Numbered from the stretch's first letter, positions 8,724-19,005 are shown. The stretch: 64,000 nt of DNA from Branchinecta lynchi (GCA_023053575.1 JAKZAP010000075.1:117794-181793); one strand, 5' to 3'. Translations and numbers: made by a program. The notes: generated by a model from the letters alone, not told the origin.

Positions 8724-9449
8724 ATGGTGTTGTTAAACATTGAAGGTAATGAAAGTATCATTGATATAACATTTAATCAACCAATCGAATTGAATCGTAA
8801 TTGGGATTATGAAATAGGTTTGAATCAGTGTACTTTGTGGTATTCATGGCATAATATAAGTGATAAATTTGGAAATAATACATTTCAATACAGGAAAGAT
8901 GAAGATAATAATGCAACAGAATGGATGAATGTTACTATTCCTAATGGGATGTATAACGATGATTGTTTGAATTATTTTTTGTGTCAGTATTTTGATACCC
9001 CAAAAGATAAATGTCCTATTGTAATTTCATCCAATCCAGCATCTATGAGATTTGTCATACTATTACAAGAAAAATATGTGTTTAGATTTAATAGTGACTT
9101 GTGTCAGATTTTAGGATTTGAGAAGGATAGTGAGATATCTAAGAAAATCAATGAAGGTACAAAGCTTCCGAATATAACAAGAAGCGTTGATAAAATTCAA
9201 ATTCACTGCTCTCTCGTAAACAGTTCTATCGTAAACAAAAGTAAATCAGATGTCATTTGGACATTTGTTCCTAATACAGAACCGGGTTGTCAAATTGTTG
9301 AGAATCCTAGACAATTAATCTACCTTCCTATTAATACAAAAGACTTTATTTACTCCTTGAGAATGACAATTACTGATCAGTTGGGAAGACCTATCGATTT
9401 GAATGGTGATAACGTTGGATACGTGCTGCATTTAAGAAAAGCTTATTGA
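8724..9449 (+). CDS. Penton-like (single jelly-roll) minor capsid protein
   Basis: The 241-residue protein starts in TTCTAATAAATG, with the AATAAA region overlapping the upstream stop codon. The pattern ITFNQPIELNRNWDYEIGL, then WHNISD, a VTIPNGMY segment (about residue 72) and a C-terminal TITDQLGRPIDLNGD matches the Polinton minor capsid protein, which forms the five-fold vertices. It is beta-rich with no membrane segment. It lies between the 276-residue protein and the small virion-like protein, two genes before the major capsid protein. The frame is intact. Confidence 0.85.
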   Translation: MVLLNIEGNESIIDITFNQPIELNRNWDYEIGLNQCTLWYSWHNISDKFGNNTFQYRKDEDNNATEWMNVTIPNGMYNDDCLNYFLCQYFDTPKDKCPIVISSNPASMRFVILLQEKYVFRFNSDLCQILGFEKDSEISKKINEGTKLPNITRSVDKIQIHCSLVNSSIVNKSKSDVIWTFVPNTEPGCQIVENPRQLIYLPINTKDFIYSLRMTITDQLGRPIDLNGDNVGYVLHLRKAY

Positions 9450-9477
9450 TTAGTGAAATAAAATTATTTACCTATAA

Positions 9478-9834
9478 ATGTTGATTAATAATAAGCGATT
9501 ACTTTATAAAAAGCAGTATGGAAGTGGAATCGGTAGTGTATTCAAAAACATTGTTAATTCCCAGTTATTTCAAACGTCAGCAAAACAAATAAAAGATGGG
9601 GCTATGTCAATGTATAATAATATTATTAAACCGAGATTTGAGTTGTTGAAAAACAGAGCAATAGAATATGGGAAAGATCTGATCAATGTAAACAAGAAGG
9701 AACTCATTGATGTAATTGGAAACAAAAAATCGATAAAGGATCTTATCGGTACAAATAAAAGGATTTTAAATCAAAGAAGTCAGGACTTGATCAAAACGTT
9801 AATGACTGGAAATGGATTAAAGATTCTGAATTAA
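9478..9834 (+). CDS. Small basic amphipathic virion-like protein (118 aa)
   Basis: It starts in CCTATAAATG. The product is basic, has a QYGSGIGSVFKNIVNS motif near the N terminus and then long amphipathic helices, and ends MTGNGLKILN. GSG-I motifs followed by amphipathic helices are common in adenovirus pVI-like and Polinton minor virion proteins, where a Gly-rich site is cleaved by the viral protease (established for adenovirus, inferred here). Placement between the penton-like and major capsid genes supports a virion role. I cannot assign it to a family with confidence. Confidence 0.6.
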   Translation: MLINNKRLLYKKQYGSGIGSVFKNIVNSQLFQTSAKQIKDGAMSMYNNIIKPRFELLKNRAIEYGKDLINVNKKELIDVIGNKKSIKDLIGTNKRILNQRSQDLIKTLMTGNGLKILN

Positions 9835-9864
9835 GTTTTATTTAATAATTTCTTTCTTATATAA

Positions 9865-11214
9865 ATGGCAGTAAATAAAGTTATCAGTCCGCAATGGAAC
9901 ATATTTGATGAACCGCTTGTGGATGAAACAGTGGTTAAATATGAATTTAAAGAAATTCGAGAAACAGATGTGAACGTATCTAATAAATCAGAGTTTGAAT
10001 TCGTAACAAAGAAATTAGATTCCTGGTTTTATCCAAGTGAAAGTTATCTTGATGTTAGTGTAAGAATAGTGAAAGAAAATGGAGATAATATAGCTGCAAC
10101 CGATATTGCTACTTTGACGAACAATGGATTTAATTTATTCAGTACCGCTGAATATGTAATAAACGATGAATCGGTTGAAAAAATTAATCATGTTGGTATT
10201 ACAACTACCGTTACAAAGTTGATTGAATACTCTGATGATTATTCTAGAAGTGCAGCAAGAAATCATTTCTGGTATAAGGATTATAATCAAGGAAAAGAAA
10301 TTAATCCTGTTATTGCTTCGTTTACTGCAGGGGCTGCAGCAGGGGGTGGAACAGTCAGTTTGAGAAATAATCATAATTATAATAAAGGATTTGAAAAAAG
10401 ATATAACAGAACAAAGAGCAGTAAATTAGTAAATATTTATTTACCATTATCAGAATTGTTTGGATTTCTGAAAGGAAACAAACGATTCTTCAGAGGTGCA
10501 TCGCATAAATTATTTCTAAGAAGAAATGATGATAACAACATGATTATAAGAAATGGAAATACTAATTTCAAAGTAGTAATCGAGTATTTATCCTGGAAGA
10601 TCCCTATTGTAGCTCCTAGTATCGAAATGATGAGTGAATTAGAAAAGGGTCTTGCTAAGGATAAAAAGCATAATCTGATGTGGGAAGCATGTAATAGTTA
10701 TAAAAGTGATGTTAGTCAGAATAAGGAGCACACTTGGAAAGTTATTTCTGAGAGAAACAATCCAACAAAAGTAGTTGTGATGCTACAGAAAAATGAAAAG
10801 CATAACAATCAATTAATGAATAATATGGTGTTTGATCATATGAATTTAACAGACATAGAACTTAGAATTAATGGGGATAAATATCCTGAAGAACCACTTA
10901 AATGTGATTTTAGCGATGATAAATGTAAATACTCAAATCTTTACAATAGGTTCATACATTTGGGTTATAAACAATTAGCATTTGATACTGGTAGTGTTGT
11001 TAGTATAGAAGAATTTAAAGAAGTATATCCACTATTCTGTTTCGATGTTTCCAAACACGAGTCAAACATTTATAATGGAACAACTGCTGATATTGAAATA
11101 AGTTTAACGTTGAAAGATAATCAACCCGTACCATATAATGTTTACTGTGTTATATATTATGAAAGAAAAGCTACGTTAGATATTATCAATAAAAATATGT
11201 ATGTGAGTTTGTGA
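9865..11214 (+). CDS. MCP: Major capsid protein, double jelly-roll (hexon-like)
   Basis: The 449-residue protein starts in CTTATATAAATG. It opens with a segment typical of Polinton capsids (PQWNIFDEPLVDETVVKY, then a YPSESYLDVSVRI strand), followed by a NNGFNLFSTAEYVIND block, and ends with repeated beta strands such as ADIEISLTLKDNQPVPYNVY. Length and layout fit the Polinton major capsid protein, which trimerises into hexon-like capsomers. An alanine/glycine-rich loop (ASFTAGAAAGGGTVSLRNN, residues about 152-170) is probably a surface turn. The frame is intact, so the main structural gene is preserved although the polymerase is broken. Confidence 0.9.
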   Translation: MAVNKVISPQWNIFDEPLVDETVVKYEFKEIRETDVNVSNKSEFEFVTKKLDSWFYPSESYLDVSVRIVKENGDNIAATDIATLTNNGFNLFSTAEYVINDESVEKINHVGITTTVTKLIEYSDDYSRSAARNHFWYKDYNQGKEINPVIASFTAGAAAGGGTVSLRNNHNYNKGFEKRYNRTKSSKLVNIYLPLSELFGFLKGNKRFFRGASHKLFLRRNDDNNMIIRNGNTNFKVVIEYLSWKIPIVAPSIEMMSELEKGLAKDKKHNLMWEACNSYKSDVSQNKEHTWKVISERNNPTKVVVMLQKNEKHNNQLMNNMVFDHMNLTDIELRINGDKYPEEPLKCDFSDDKCKYSNLYNRFIHLGYKQLAFDTGSVVSIEEFKEVYPLFCFDVSKHESNIYNGTTADIEISLTLKDNQPVPYNVYCVIYYERKATLDIINKNMYVSL

Positions 11215-11251
11215 GCCTGGATTTTTATTTAATAAAATCATCCCCTAATAA

Positions 11252-11557
11252 ATGGAGTCCACAAAGGAAGTCTTGAATACAATCAGAATGAATAAATACA
11301 ATGAGACAATCAGGAAAGAAGAACTAGTGTTAGGTTTGAAATATGCTATTGTTAAAATGAGAATTGCTAAGACAAAATATGGTGATAAGTTGGTTGTCAT
11401 TAATCATAATGACAAACCATGTGATTTGTTTATAACACAGAAATATAATGCCATTGCTAACGAATTACTTTTAAAGAAAAATCTGGTTTTGCAGCCTATT
11501 GTACGCGAAAACAAGAACAAAGAAACATATGTGGATTTAGAACTGTTTACTCAGTAA
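11252..11557 (+). CDS. Small basic protein, possible OB-fold ssDNA-binding protein
   Basis: The last gene of the cluster encodes 101 residues and starts in CCCTAATAAATG. It is rich in Lys. A central LVLGLKYAIVKMRIAKTKYGDKL stretch (quoted in part: KYAIVKMRIAKTKYGDKL) suggests a beta-barrel strand pair of the OB-fold type found in single-strand DNA-binding proteins. This is a composition-level guess, and I do not recognise the family with certainty. The gene lies 37 bp after the capsid gene and near the probable right end. Confidence 0.55.
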   Translation: MESTKEVLNTIRMNKYNETIRKEELVLGLKYAIVKMRIAKTKYGDKLVVINHNDKPCDLFITQKYNAIANELLLKKNLVLQPIVRENKNKETYVDLELFTQ

Positions 11558-12085
11558 TATTTGAATAAAAAATGAAAAATGTAAAAAAAAAAGAAGTAGT
11601 AGTATATTGTAGTATTTTATATGTAGTAAAGGGTAATATTCTCATTTCTTGTATCCTTTATTTTGGAAGTAAGAAAATAAAAATGTTCTTAAAAAGGGGG
11701 ATAATTTGGTAAAAAGGATGTTAAAATTTAAGAAATTGATGTTAAAATGGGGTTTTGAAATTGGGGGGAGGGTGGTCTAGCATCGGCGATTATATACTAC
11801 TCATAGCTCATTCGGGATTCTGTGTACTACCGAATCTCCATAAATATACCGAATAGTTCCGGCATTGAAAAATTACCAAATAAATTTCAGTAAGTCTCTC
11901 ATCAAATTCTAGATAACTACCGAATAGTGGTAACTTTATCGAATCCGACCATTATACAGAACAGATTTCTACCGGTAGCCTATTTGGGATTCTGTATAAC
12001 TACCGAATCCCCGTAAATATACCGAATAGTTCTGCTATCGAAAAAATACCGAACAATTTTTGTAAATATAAATAGTGTTCTCTCC
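11558..12085. other. Gene-free junction: end of Polinton and diverged duplicate sequence
   Basis: Bases 11,558-11,790 are A-rich and then G-rich and probably contain the right terminal repeat of the Polinton. From about 11,808 a segment (GGGATTCTGT, TACCGAAT, CCGAATAGTTC) recurs at about 11,986 with a spacing of about 172 bp, so it is a diverged tandem pair. There is no coding signal. Confidence 0.5.
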
Positions 12086-13629
12086 ACATTCCAACTTTCA
12101 AGTACATTGCTGCAGTCGTTCAACCCCTATGCAAGCCATAGAATTTGCGGGACCCCCCTCCAACTCCCCCTACTCTGGCCGAATAAGACTCAAAAACATA
12201 AGGGTCACATCATTGACATCACCTATTCCTGTCCATCAAGTTTGACTGAAATCGGAGCACACCTTTCTGCAAGTTTCCAGTTCTCGCTCCGCCACTCCCA
12301 CTCTTACCGTGGTCGGGCCCTAAAGTATGTCATCCAGGGCGTATATGATCTTTCTGCGTTACAAGTTTCATTTCAATCGTCGCACTTGTTGGGTGCTTAC
12401 ATAAGCACCGCAAAATTTCCAGGACTAATCCCCATTCATCTCTTCACAAGTGGCCGAATACGACTCGAAAATTTAAAGGCCGCATCTCTGACATCTTCTC
12501 TTCTGGTCCATCAAGTTTTTACTGGAATCAGAGTATGGCCTATCTGCATTTCCGTTCCCTCCTACCGAAGCTAGATCCTGTCGGGACACCAAAGAACAAA
12601 TCTAGGCCACATAAACTCGGTACTGTCCAACTTGCAGCCCATTCCGTTTGGTTTGTGTGCATGTCAAGAAGTTTCTGGACCCCCCCCCCCTCTTTCCAAC
12701 TTCCCCAACCATGGCCGCATGTGGTTTGAATGCATGTTCGCTTCTTTAGGTCATCGGTTCTTATCACCTATAAAGTTTAACTCGAACCGGAACACCCAGT
12801 CGCAGCTTACGGAAATCAATTTCCGTGTTATCCCCTTCCCTCACTCACCAAAAATGGTAGGATCTAGGAACGGAATTTTTCAAAAGACATTGTGTGAGGT
12901 TCTTATTTAAATTTGGCCGGATAACTAGTATGGCTGCAAAGTTTCATCTTCCTTAAACACATCCAGAACTATCTTAAATCGCGATTACCGAAATACCGGG
13001 AAAGCCGCTCCAATTCCCACCAAACTCATCACAGAGCCACGATACGATCTGGCTCGTTCAATTACATATCTAGGGCTATTGCTTGTTCACTCCACCAAGT
13101 TCCGACCCAATCCCTCCATTCTAATTGTTTCACGAATTTGCCGGTGCCCCCTACAACTCCTCCGACGATAGCTCTTTTCACTAGCCAAGTTTCATTCAAA
13201 TCCGATCACCCCACGATGTTCGATGTTCTAAAGTCAGTCTTTCCAGGTCCCTGATAGTCCTGCAAAATTTCATCATCCTGGTCGTAGCACATCAGGAAGT
13301 ACCAAACTCACGAGTCCGGTACAGGAATCTGGTGATCACTGGATCACCCGAAATCCACCCCACCCCCCCCCCACCCCCACCCCCCAAAAAAAAAAATCAC
13401 CAACAGTGCCCAAATCCGGTCTGCTTATATCAGTGACGTATCTAGGACTTGTGTTAGTTCTTCCCACCAAGTTTCGTACTGATCCCTCCACTTTGAATGC
13501 TTTACAAGATTTCGAGTTTCCCCTTCCAACACCCCGTCCTCCGAACATCAGCGACACTTTCATTAGGTTCCGATCATCCGTTCAATAGATAAAAATACAT
13601 CAACTCTCTGTGTTTAATTCGGTTCGATT

Positions 13630-13660
<31 letters not shown>

Positions 13661-14015
13661 CACCCAGATGTTTGGATCAGGAAAGTGAATATCTCTGATT
13701 TACGCCTGCCAAGTTTCTACGTCCTAGCTTAAAGTGCGAACACACGATCAGGTTCAGGAAACCCCCGGACTGGAATTCCTGCCCGGATTTTCAGCACCAT
13801 CATCACTTCCATATGGAAAAGTTGAAATTTTTTCAACTTTTCCATATGGAATTGATGATGGTGCCGAAAATCCCGGCAGGAATTCCAGACCGGGAGCTCC
13901 CGACCCTGATCGTGTGTTCGCACTATTATGCGGAAGTGCCCGAACTAGCAAAATCTGGATCAACAGACCGACGGACGGACAGAAATTGCGATTGCTATAT
14001 GGCACTTAGCCGAAG
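12086..14015 (+). mobile_element. Poly-C-rich non-coding repeat family, copy 1
   Basis: The sequence is built from phrases that recur through the window: CCAAGTTTCATC, CCGGATTCC, poly-C followed by AACTCCCCC, and GATCCGATCACCCGTTC. It ends with a run of CCGAC/GGAC units and ATATGGCACTT. The family's 3' hairpin is degenerate here. It has no ORF of its own. Apparent ORFs are chance frames in C-rich DNA. The long C run near 13,632-13,660 and others at 12,681 and 13,364 belong to the family's design. The 5' limit is uncertain. Confidence 0.6.
13732..13925. mobile_element. 194-bp Harbinger-like MITE with TTA target duplication
   Basis: The whole element is a near-perfect inverted repeat. Arms start AAGTGCGAACACACGATCAG and fold around an AT-rich centre near 13,830. 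It is flanked by TTA on both sides (13,729-13,731 and 13,926-13,928). The related repeat copy near 28,100 has the uninterrupted form CTAGCTTATGTGG with one TTA, which gives an empty site. TWA duplications are typical of PIF/Harbinger elements (established knowledge). Confidence 0.85.
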
Positions 14016-15279
14016 CCATTAACCTACCCCCCTCCCTCCCTCACCTCACCAAACCCTTCCCCAATGTAGATAGGAAATTAGAACATATTATAAACAAGAG
14101 CTACAAGCTCATATGGCACTTGTTACGAGTAGGCAGTACAAGAAAGTAGATGAGAACGTGACAAAATACACCCGCCATCCAAAAATGCGGTTCGGAAATA
14201 GAAGTAGGATATTTTGTTTCACTCACTTCTGAGCAGTTCCGGCCTCGTCTCGATTATCAAATGCACGTGACTGTTCAAACTTTCAAGTTTCAGCCTAATA
14301 AATCCACTCGTTTGATCCCTAGACGTGCTACAATACTTCCGGTACTCCATCCATCTCCCCCTACCGTGGCCGAATCTGGTTTGGACAAAAAAAATGGATC
14401 ATCTAAGGTATCCTCTTTTATACCACCTATCAAGTTTCGGTCGAATCTGAGCGTTTTTGGAAAATTCTGGTACCCCCCCCCCCCACCACCAACGTTGTCG
14501 GATCCGGATCCTGGCCCAAAATATATCATCTAGGTTATATGCTCTCTCTATTCTCTATGTTTCATTTAAACTGATGCACTCGTTTGACCCCTATGCGAGC
14601 CTCAAAGTTTCCGGCAATCTCCCTCCAATTCCCCCCACTGTGGCCGATCAGGACTTGAAAATATAAACGTCATATCTCTTAATTCCCTCTTCCTGTCCAT
14701 CAAGTTTTACTGAAATTCGAGCATAGCCTATCTGCAAGTTTCGAATACCCCCCCCCCCCCCCCCACCATGGCAGCACCCGGCCCGGACGCCAAATAACAA
14801 ATCTTGGCCGCATCAACTCGGCACTGTCGAACTTGCATCGCATTCGGTCCATTCGTTTGTTTTTTGTGCATGTCAAAAGTCCCCGCCCGCCCCCCAATTC
14901 CTCCAACCGTGGTCGCATATAGTTCGAACGCATCTGTTACATGTCGAGGCCATCGATTCTTATCACCCATTTGTTTGACCATAGTTGGTCGTATCCTAGT
15001 TTAAATAAATAAGTCAATTAAGTCGGGTGCTAATATGCCTGCAAAGTTTCGTTGCCTTAGTATATCTGGAACTATTCTAACTCCCGACTACCGGTAATCC
15101 AGAAAACCCCCTCTACCCCCCCCACAGAGCCCCGAAACCTCTGGCTCCGTCAATTTTGGATCTAGGCCTAATGCTTGTTCTCTCCATTAAATTCCGTCCC
15201 AATCCCTCTGCATTAAGCGTTTCTTGAGTTTTCCGCCCCCCCCCCCCATCCCCCACAGGTATCGGACCCGACCCGGACT

Positions 15280-18200
15280 TGACACTGATGAGGACAGATT
15301 TTGGACTGGGCCAAGACGCGAGGCTCAAAGATCGCGTGAGTTTGCGGCGCATAACCAATCGCATAGGGTGAATGGCACGAGACCTCCTGGTGCTAGTGAT
15401 GGCCGAGACGGTTACTACCGGTTCAGTTACGATTCTCAAGATGATCAAGATTACTAGGGAGACGAGGGCCATGGGAAAAAACTAAAACTTGTACAGTGGA
15501 ATATCCAAGGTTACGATGACGTGAAATTTAAGAGTTTGTTGGTGATGGGAGCTTGGGATATTATATGTATAGTAGAAACATGGAGTGATGAACCGATTAG
15601 ATTAGAAAATTATGAATCTTACGGAGTGGGGAGAAAAAAGAGTAAGAATAATCGAATTTATGGAGGGGTATCAATGATGTTAAGGAAAGGGAATTTTAAT
15701 AGTAGTTCTCAATTAAGATCTGAGTCTGAAAACATTGTATGGGTGAGGATAGCAGGAGAAGTTTTTGTGATTGTATGCGGAGTTTATGTGCCACCCGAGT
15801 CAAGTAGTTACACCGGTAAAGAAGATACATGGAGTATTTTGAGTAAAGAAATGTATCATTATAAGAGGTTGTATAAGAATTATAAGTTCATTTTTGCAGG
15901 GGATTTTAATGGTCACACCAGTGAAAGGAAGGAAATGTTCTATGACCCATCGCAGCCTGAGGAACGTACGAGTGATTTTGGCTTTGATGGAACCGACAGC
16001 GAGAGTGAGAATGTAAAGGCTAGGACAAGTAAGGACCGAGCTCGGAAGGTAAATAAATGGGGTAGAAAACTTTTAGATTTTTGTGGGAATGAAGGGTTGG
16101 TAATTTTGAATGGGAGGTTGGGGCAGGACAAAAATGTGGGAGGTTTCACTTGTTTTGCAGGTATTGCCCCAAGTATAGTGGATTACATTTTAGTTGATCT
16201 GTCTCTTTGGCCAAGTTGCAGAAACTTTAGAGTGTTAGAAGTGGTAGGTTCAGATCACGTACCAATAGAAGCGGAGATGGAGGTAATAAGAAGGACAGAG
16301 TATTGTAGAAATAAGGAAATATCGCTTTCAGAAAATAAGCTAGATTGTAATTTGATGGTATGTCCACGTATTCTTTCGGATAAGGTGAGTGAGGAATTGT
16401 TGATAGTTAAATTAGGAGAGGCTTCAGTAGATGCAGAACTAGAAGAATGTAAGGTAGTTTTAGAATTAGGGAATATAGAAGAAGGAGTAGGAAAAATATG
16501 TGATCTGGTAAGAAAGGTTAGTAATGCAGCGATGTCAAAAAAAGAAAGTAAGGTAACGAGGAAGGGAAAACAGTTTTTCGATGGGGAGTGTTCAATGAAG
16601 AGGAATCAGGTAACAAAAGCTCTTATTAGGATAAAAGGACAGGATCCTGCGGAAATGGCACTGGTGGAGGAGTACCGACAGGCGAGACGAGAATATAAGA
16701 AGATGTTAAAAAGAAAAAAAAAAGAATTTGAGAGTAAAAAAAATGAAATGATAGAAAAAGAATATGTAACGAAGAATCAGAAATTATTTTGGAAAGAGAT
16801 TAAGAGTTCATTGAAGGAAAAGGGGATTGAAACTGGACCGTCAGCCAACTCGTGGGCGGAATATTTGGAAAGGAAGGAGACAGATAAAAGTAATGTTGAA
16901 GAAATTGCCCGGGGAATTAAACAGCAAACCCATTTCCCATTAGCAGAAGCAGATTATGCTTTAATAAGTACGGTGACTACAGAAGAGGTTTGGAAATCTT
17001 TGAAGGTAATGAAGGGAGGATCAGCACCAGGACCAGATGGTATACCAACTATAATATGGAAACGAGGAAGAGCATATTTGCTCCAGACATTGTCCCTTTT
17101 ATTTTCAATAATAATGAGTAAGTGTATATGGCCAGAGCAGTGGAATCTGTCGATAATGACACCACTTTTTAAAAAAGGAAACAAACAAGACCATGGAAAC
17201 TACCGTGGTATCCACTTAGGAAACAGTATATCAAAGATATTTTGTAAGGTAGTGGACAATAGACTGAAAAAGTGGTTGGAAGTAAAAGAGATATTAAATA
17301 ATGCACAAGCAGGGTTCAGAGAAGGATATGGTACAGTAGATCATATATTTAGTCTCCAGGTTCTAATAAACAAATACACTAGGCCTAGGAACGGTCGATT
17401 ATATGTAGCATTTATTGATCTAAAAGGTGCTTTTGATAATGTGGATAGAGTATTACTGATAGAATGTTTGCTAGGGATAGGCTTGCCAAGTATTTTTGTT
17501 TTGATTTTAGTAGAAATTTATAGGGTAACTAGGTTAGTGGTCAGGGTAGGAGTAGAGTTTTCAAGGATAGTCCAGTATAAAAAAGGAGTAAAACAAGGTT
17601 GTACTATGTCGCCAAGATTGTTTGGAATTTTTTTAAATGATATTGTAAGGTATATGACGGGACGCGGAGCCCCTATGTTGAATATGGATGTATCGTCACT
17701 ATGTATGCTTTTATTCGCAGATGAAATTGCGTTGGTAGCAGAATCTAGAGATAAGTTACAGAAGTTATTAGATTTGTTAGAGACGTATTTAGGAGAAAGA
17801 AAACTAGAGTTAAATGTAAGTAAGACGGTCGTTCTGGTGTTTAGAAAAGGAGGAAAAATTAAATTAGAGGATAAGTTTTCATATAAAGGTAGAAATATAG
17901 AAGTTAAAGAAGAATGGGTGTATCTAGGAATTAGGTTCAAGACGAAAGGAAAAATATTTGGAAGTCATTTAGAGAAAAGTATTGAAAAAGGTAGACAGTG
18001 TTCAAATTTAATTTTAAGAAGTCATTTGAGAGAAATTAAGAATATTAAAATCCAAAAGGAGATATTTAGAAGTAAGGTAGCTTCAGTTATGCATTACGGG
18101 TCTGAGGTGTGGGGACATGAGAAAGGGGAAAAAATAGAGACAATTCAGTTAGGTTATTTTAAGAGATGGTTAGGACTAAGTAAGTATACGAACAGTTTAG

Positions 18201-19005
18201 TAGTGAGAGGGGAATTAGGTTTATTCTCTTTAAGAAATGCTAGGCTAGTAAATATGATAAGATTTTGGGAGAGAGTGATACATATGCCAAGAATAAGATT
18301 ACTAAAATCAGCGTACCTAGAGGCTCTGAAGGATGATTCACCAAAAGCGTGGCCGCGGTTAATCAGACAAATTTTGCAGGATTGTGGTATGGATGAATAT
18401 TGGAATGGGGGGCTAGGGACAGATATGGAGGTTGGAGAATTAGGAAAAATGGTGAGTATCAGGTTAAAAGACCAAGAGATCCAAACTTGGCAATTTCAGA
18501 AGGGCATTCCAGTGTCCCTGCGTTTCTTCGAGGCGGCCAAAGAGACTTGGGGAGAGGGAATTATGTTTAAAGCAGGGTTAAGTAAGGAGGATATTAAGCA
18601 TATTATTGAGATGAGGGCTGATAGTTTACCACTTGGGGCAAGGAGAAAATATATTGGTAAAGTAAACGAGAGAATTGGTCCTTACTTCTGTCCTATGTGT
18701 GGTCATGAGGACGAAAGCGTAGTACATTTGATGTGTGATTGTGTGGAATTGAATGAATGGAGAAAGGAGATATTTGGTGAGAGAGTGTTTAATGAAGAAT
18801 GGATGGTAAGGATGATGAAGGATGAGTGTTTTGTTACTGTAAAAATACTTGGACGTTTCTTGAGGCTTGCGATGGAGCATAGAAGGAGATTTTTAGAATA
18901 GGAGCTGCGTGTTATTTATGTAAGTGAGTGCGTTTCTTAGAATTTTTGTTGCCATGGCCCTCGGGCTTTTTTGGTAAATTATATTCTATTCTATTCTATT
19001 CATCA
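15280..19005 (+). mobile_element. Non-LTR retrotransposon (LINE), nearly full length
   Basis: A 3.7-kb insertion in the poly-C repeat carries an endonuclease-reverse transcriptase ORF and ends in a microsatellite-like tail of ATTCT units (about 18,980-19,003). A short Arg-rich frame (about 15,280-15,454) precedes the main ORF in the same frame, separated only by TAG 15,455-15,457. It may be a remnant of ORF1 or of the 5' part of ORF2. I could not define target duplications. Confidence 0.85.
15458..18901 (+). CDS. LINE ORF2: APE endonuclease, reverse transcriptase and CCHC-like finger
   Basis: The frame opens after TAG 15,457; the GTG at 15,521 is internal because VQWNIQGY, the first endonuclease strand, lies before it. 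Endonuclease motifs are CIVETW, FAGDFNGH and GSDHVPIEAEM. RT motifs are NYRGIHLGNSISKIF, QAGFREGYGTVDHIF, YVAFIDLKGAFDNVDR (catalytic Asp), KKGVKQGCTMSPRLF and LLFADEIALVAES. The last normally reads F/YADD; here the second Asp is Glu (GAA at 17,723-17,725), so activity is doubtful. A C-terminal finger (CPMCGHEDESVVHLMCDC) is typical of several LINE clades. I leave the clade unassigned. It is otherwise uninterrupted over more than 1,100 codons, so the insertion is young. Confidence 0.93.
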   Translation, partial: GDEGHGKKLKLVQWNIQGYDDVKFKSLLVMGAWDIICIVETWSDEPIRLENYESYGVGRKKSKNNRIYGGVSMMLRKGNFNSSSQLRSESENIVWVRIAGEVFVIVCGVYVPPESSSYTGKEDTWSILSKEMYHYKRLYKNYKFIFAGDFNGHTSERKEMFYDPSQPEERTSDFGFDGTDSESENVKARTSKDRARKVNKWGRKLLDFCGNEGLVILNGRLGQDKNVGGFTCFAGIAPSIVDYILVDLSLWPSCRNFRVLEVVGSDHVPIEAEMEVIRRTEYCRNKEISLSENKLDCNLMVCPRILSDKVSEELLIVKLGEASVDAELEECKVVLELGNIEEGVGKICDLVRKVSNAAMSKKESKVTRKGKQFFDGECSMKRNQVTKALIRIKGQDPAEMALVEEYRQARREYKKMLKRKKKEFESKKNEMIEKEYVTKNQKLFWKEIKSSLKEKGIETGPSANSWAEYLERKETDKSNVEEIARGIKQQTHFPLAEADYALISTVTTEEVWKSLKVMKGGSAPGPDGIPTIIWKRGRAYLLQTLSLLFSIIMSKCIWPEQWNLSIMTPLFKKGNKQDHGNYRGIHLGNSISKIFCKVVDNRLKKWLEVKEILNNAQAGFREGYGTVDHIFSLQVLINKYTRPRNGRLYVAFIDLKGAFDNVDRVLLIECLLGIGLPSIFVLILVEIYRVTRLVVRVGVEFSRIVQYKKGVKQGCTMSPRLFGIFLNDIVRYMTGRGAPMLNMDVSSLCMLLFADEIALVAESRDKLQKLLDLLETYLGERKLELNVSKTVVLVFRKGGKIKLEDKFSYKGRNIEVKEEWVYLGIRFKTKGKIFGSHLEKSIEKGRQCSNLILRSHLREIKNIKIQKEIFRSKVASVMHYGSEVWGHEKGEKIETIQLGYFKRWLGLSKYTNSLVVRGELGLFSLRNARLVNMIRFWERVIHMPRIRLLKSAYLEALKDDSPKAWPRLIRQILQDCGMDEYWNGGLGTDMEVGELGKMVSIRLKDQEIQTWQFQKGIPVSLRFFEAAKETWGEGIMFKAGLSKEDIKHIIEMRADSLPLGARRKYIGKVNERIGPYFCPMCGHEDESVVHLMCDCVELNEWRKEIFGERVFNEEWMVRMMKDECFVTVKILGRFLRLAMEHRRRFLE

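Larger units (their letters stand above)
1..11780 (+). mobile_element. Polinton/Maverick (adintovirus-type) element, left end outside window
   Basis: Eleven or more genes lie on one strand with gaps of mostly 20-40 bp, at much higher A+T than the DNA to the right. The set of protein-primed DNA polymerase B, A32-like ATPase, adenovirus-type protease, retrovirus-type integrase, penton-like protein and double-jelly-roll capsid protein is diagnostic of Polintons/adintoviruses (established knowledge). These elements replicate with their own polymerase, integrate with the RVE integrase and can probably form virions. The left end is absent because the polymerase frame is already open at base 1. The right end falls somewhere between the last stop (11,557) and the poly-C repeat DNA near 11,790. 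I could not pair the terminal inverted repeats because only one end is present. One in-frame stop and one frameshift show that this copy is at least partly decayed. Confidence 0.93.

Noticed and set aside
13734..14022. Four overlapping ORFs on both strands around 13.8 kb
   Set aside because: They are produced by the palindromic MITE, which reads similarly on both strands.
12107..15004. Numerous 60-155 codon frames in the poly-C repeat
   Set aside because: Pro/Ser-rich chance frames in C-rich repeats; they are not conserved between repeat copies.
15940..16149. Minus-strand ORFs inside the LINE
   Set aside because: Shadows of the endonuclease-RT frame.
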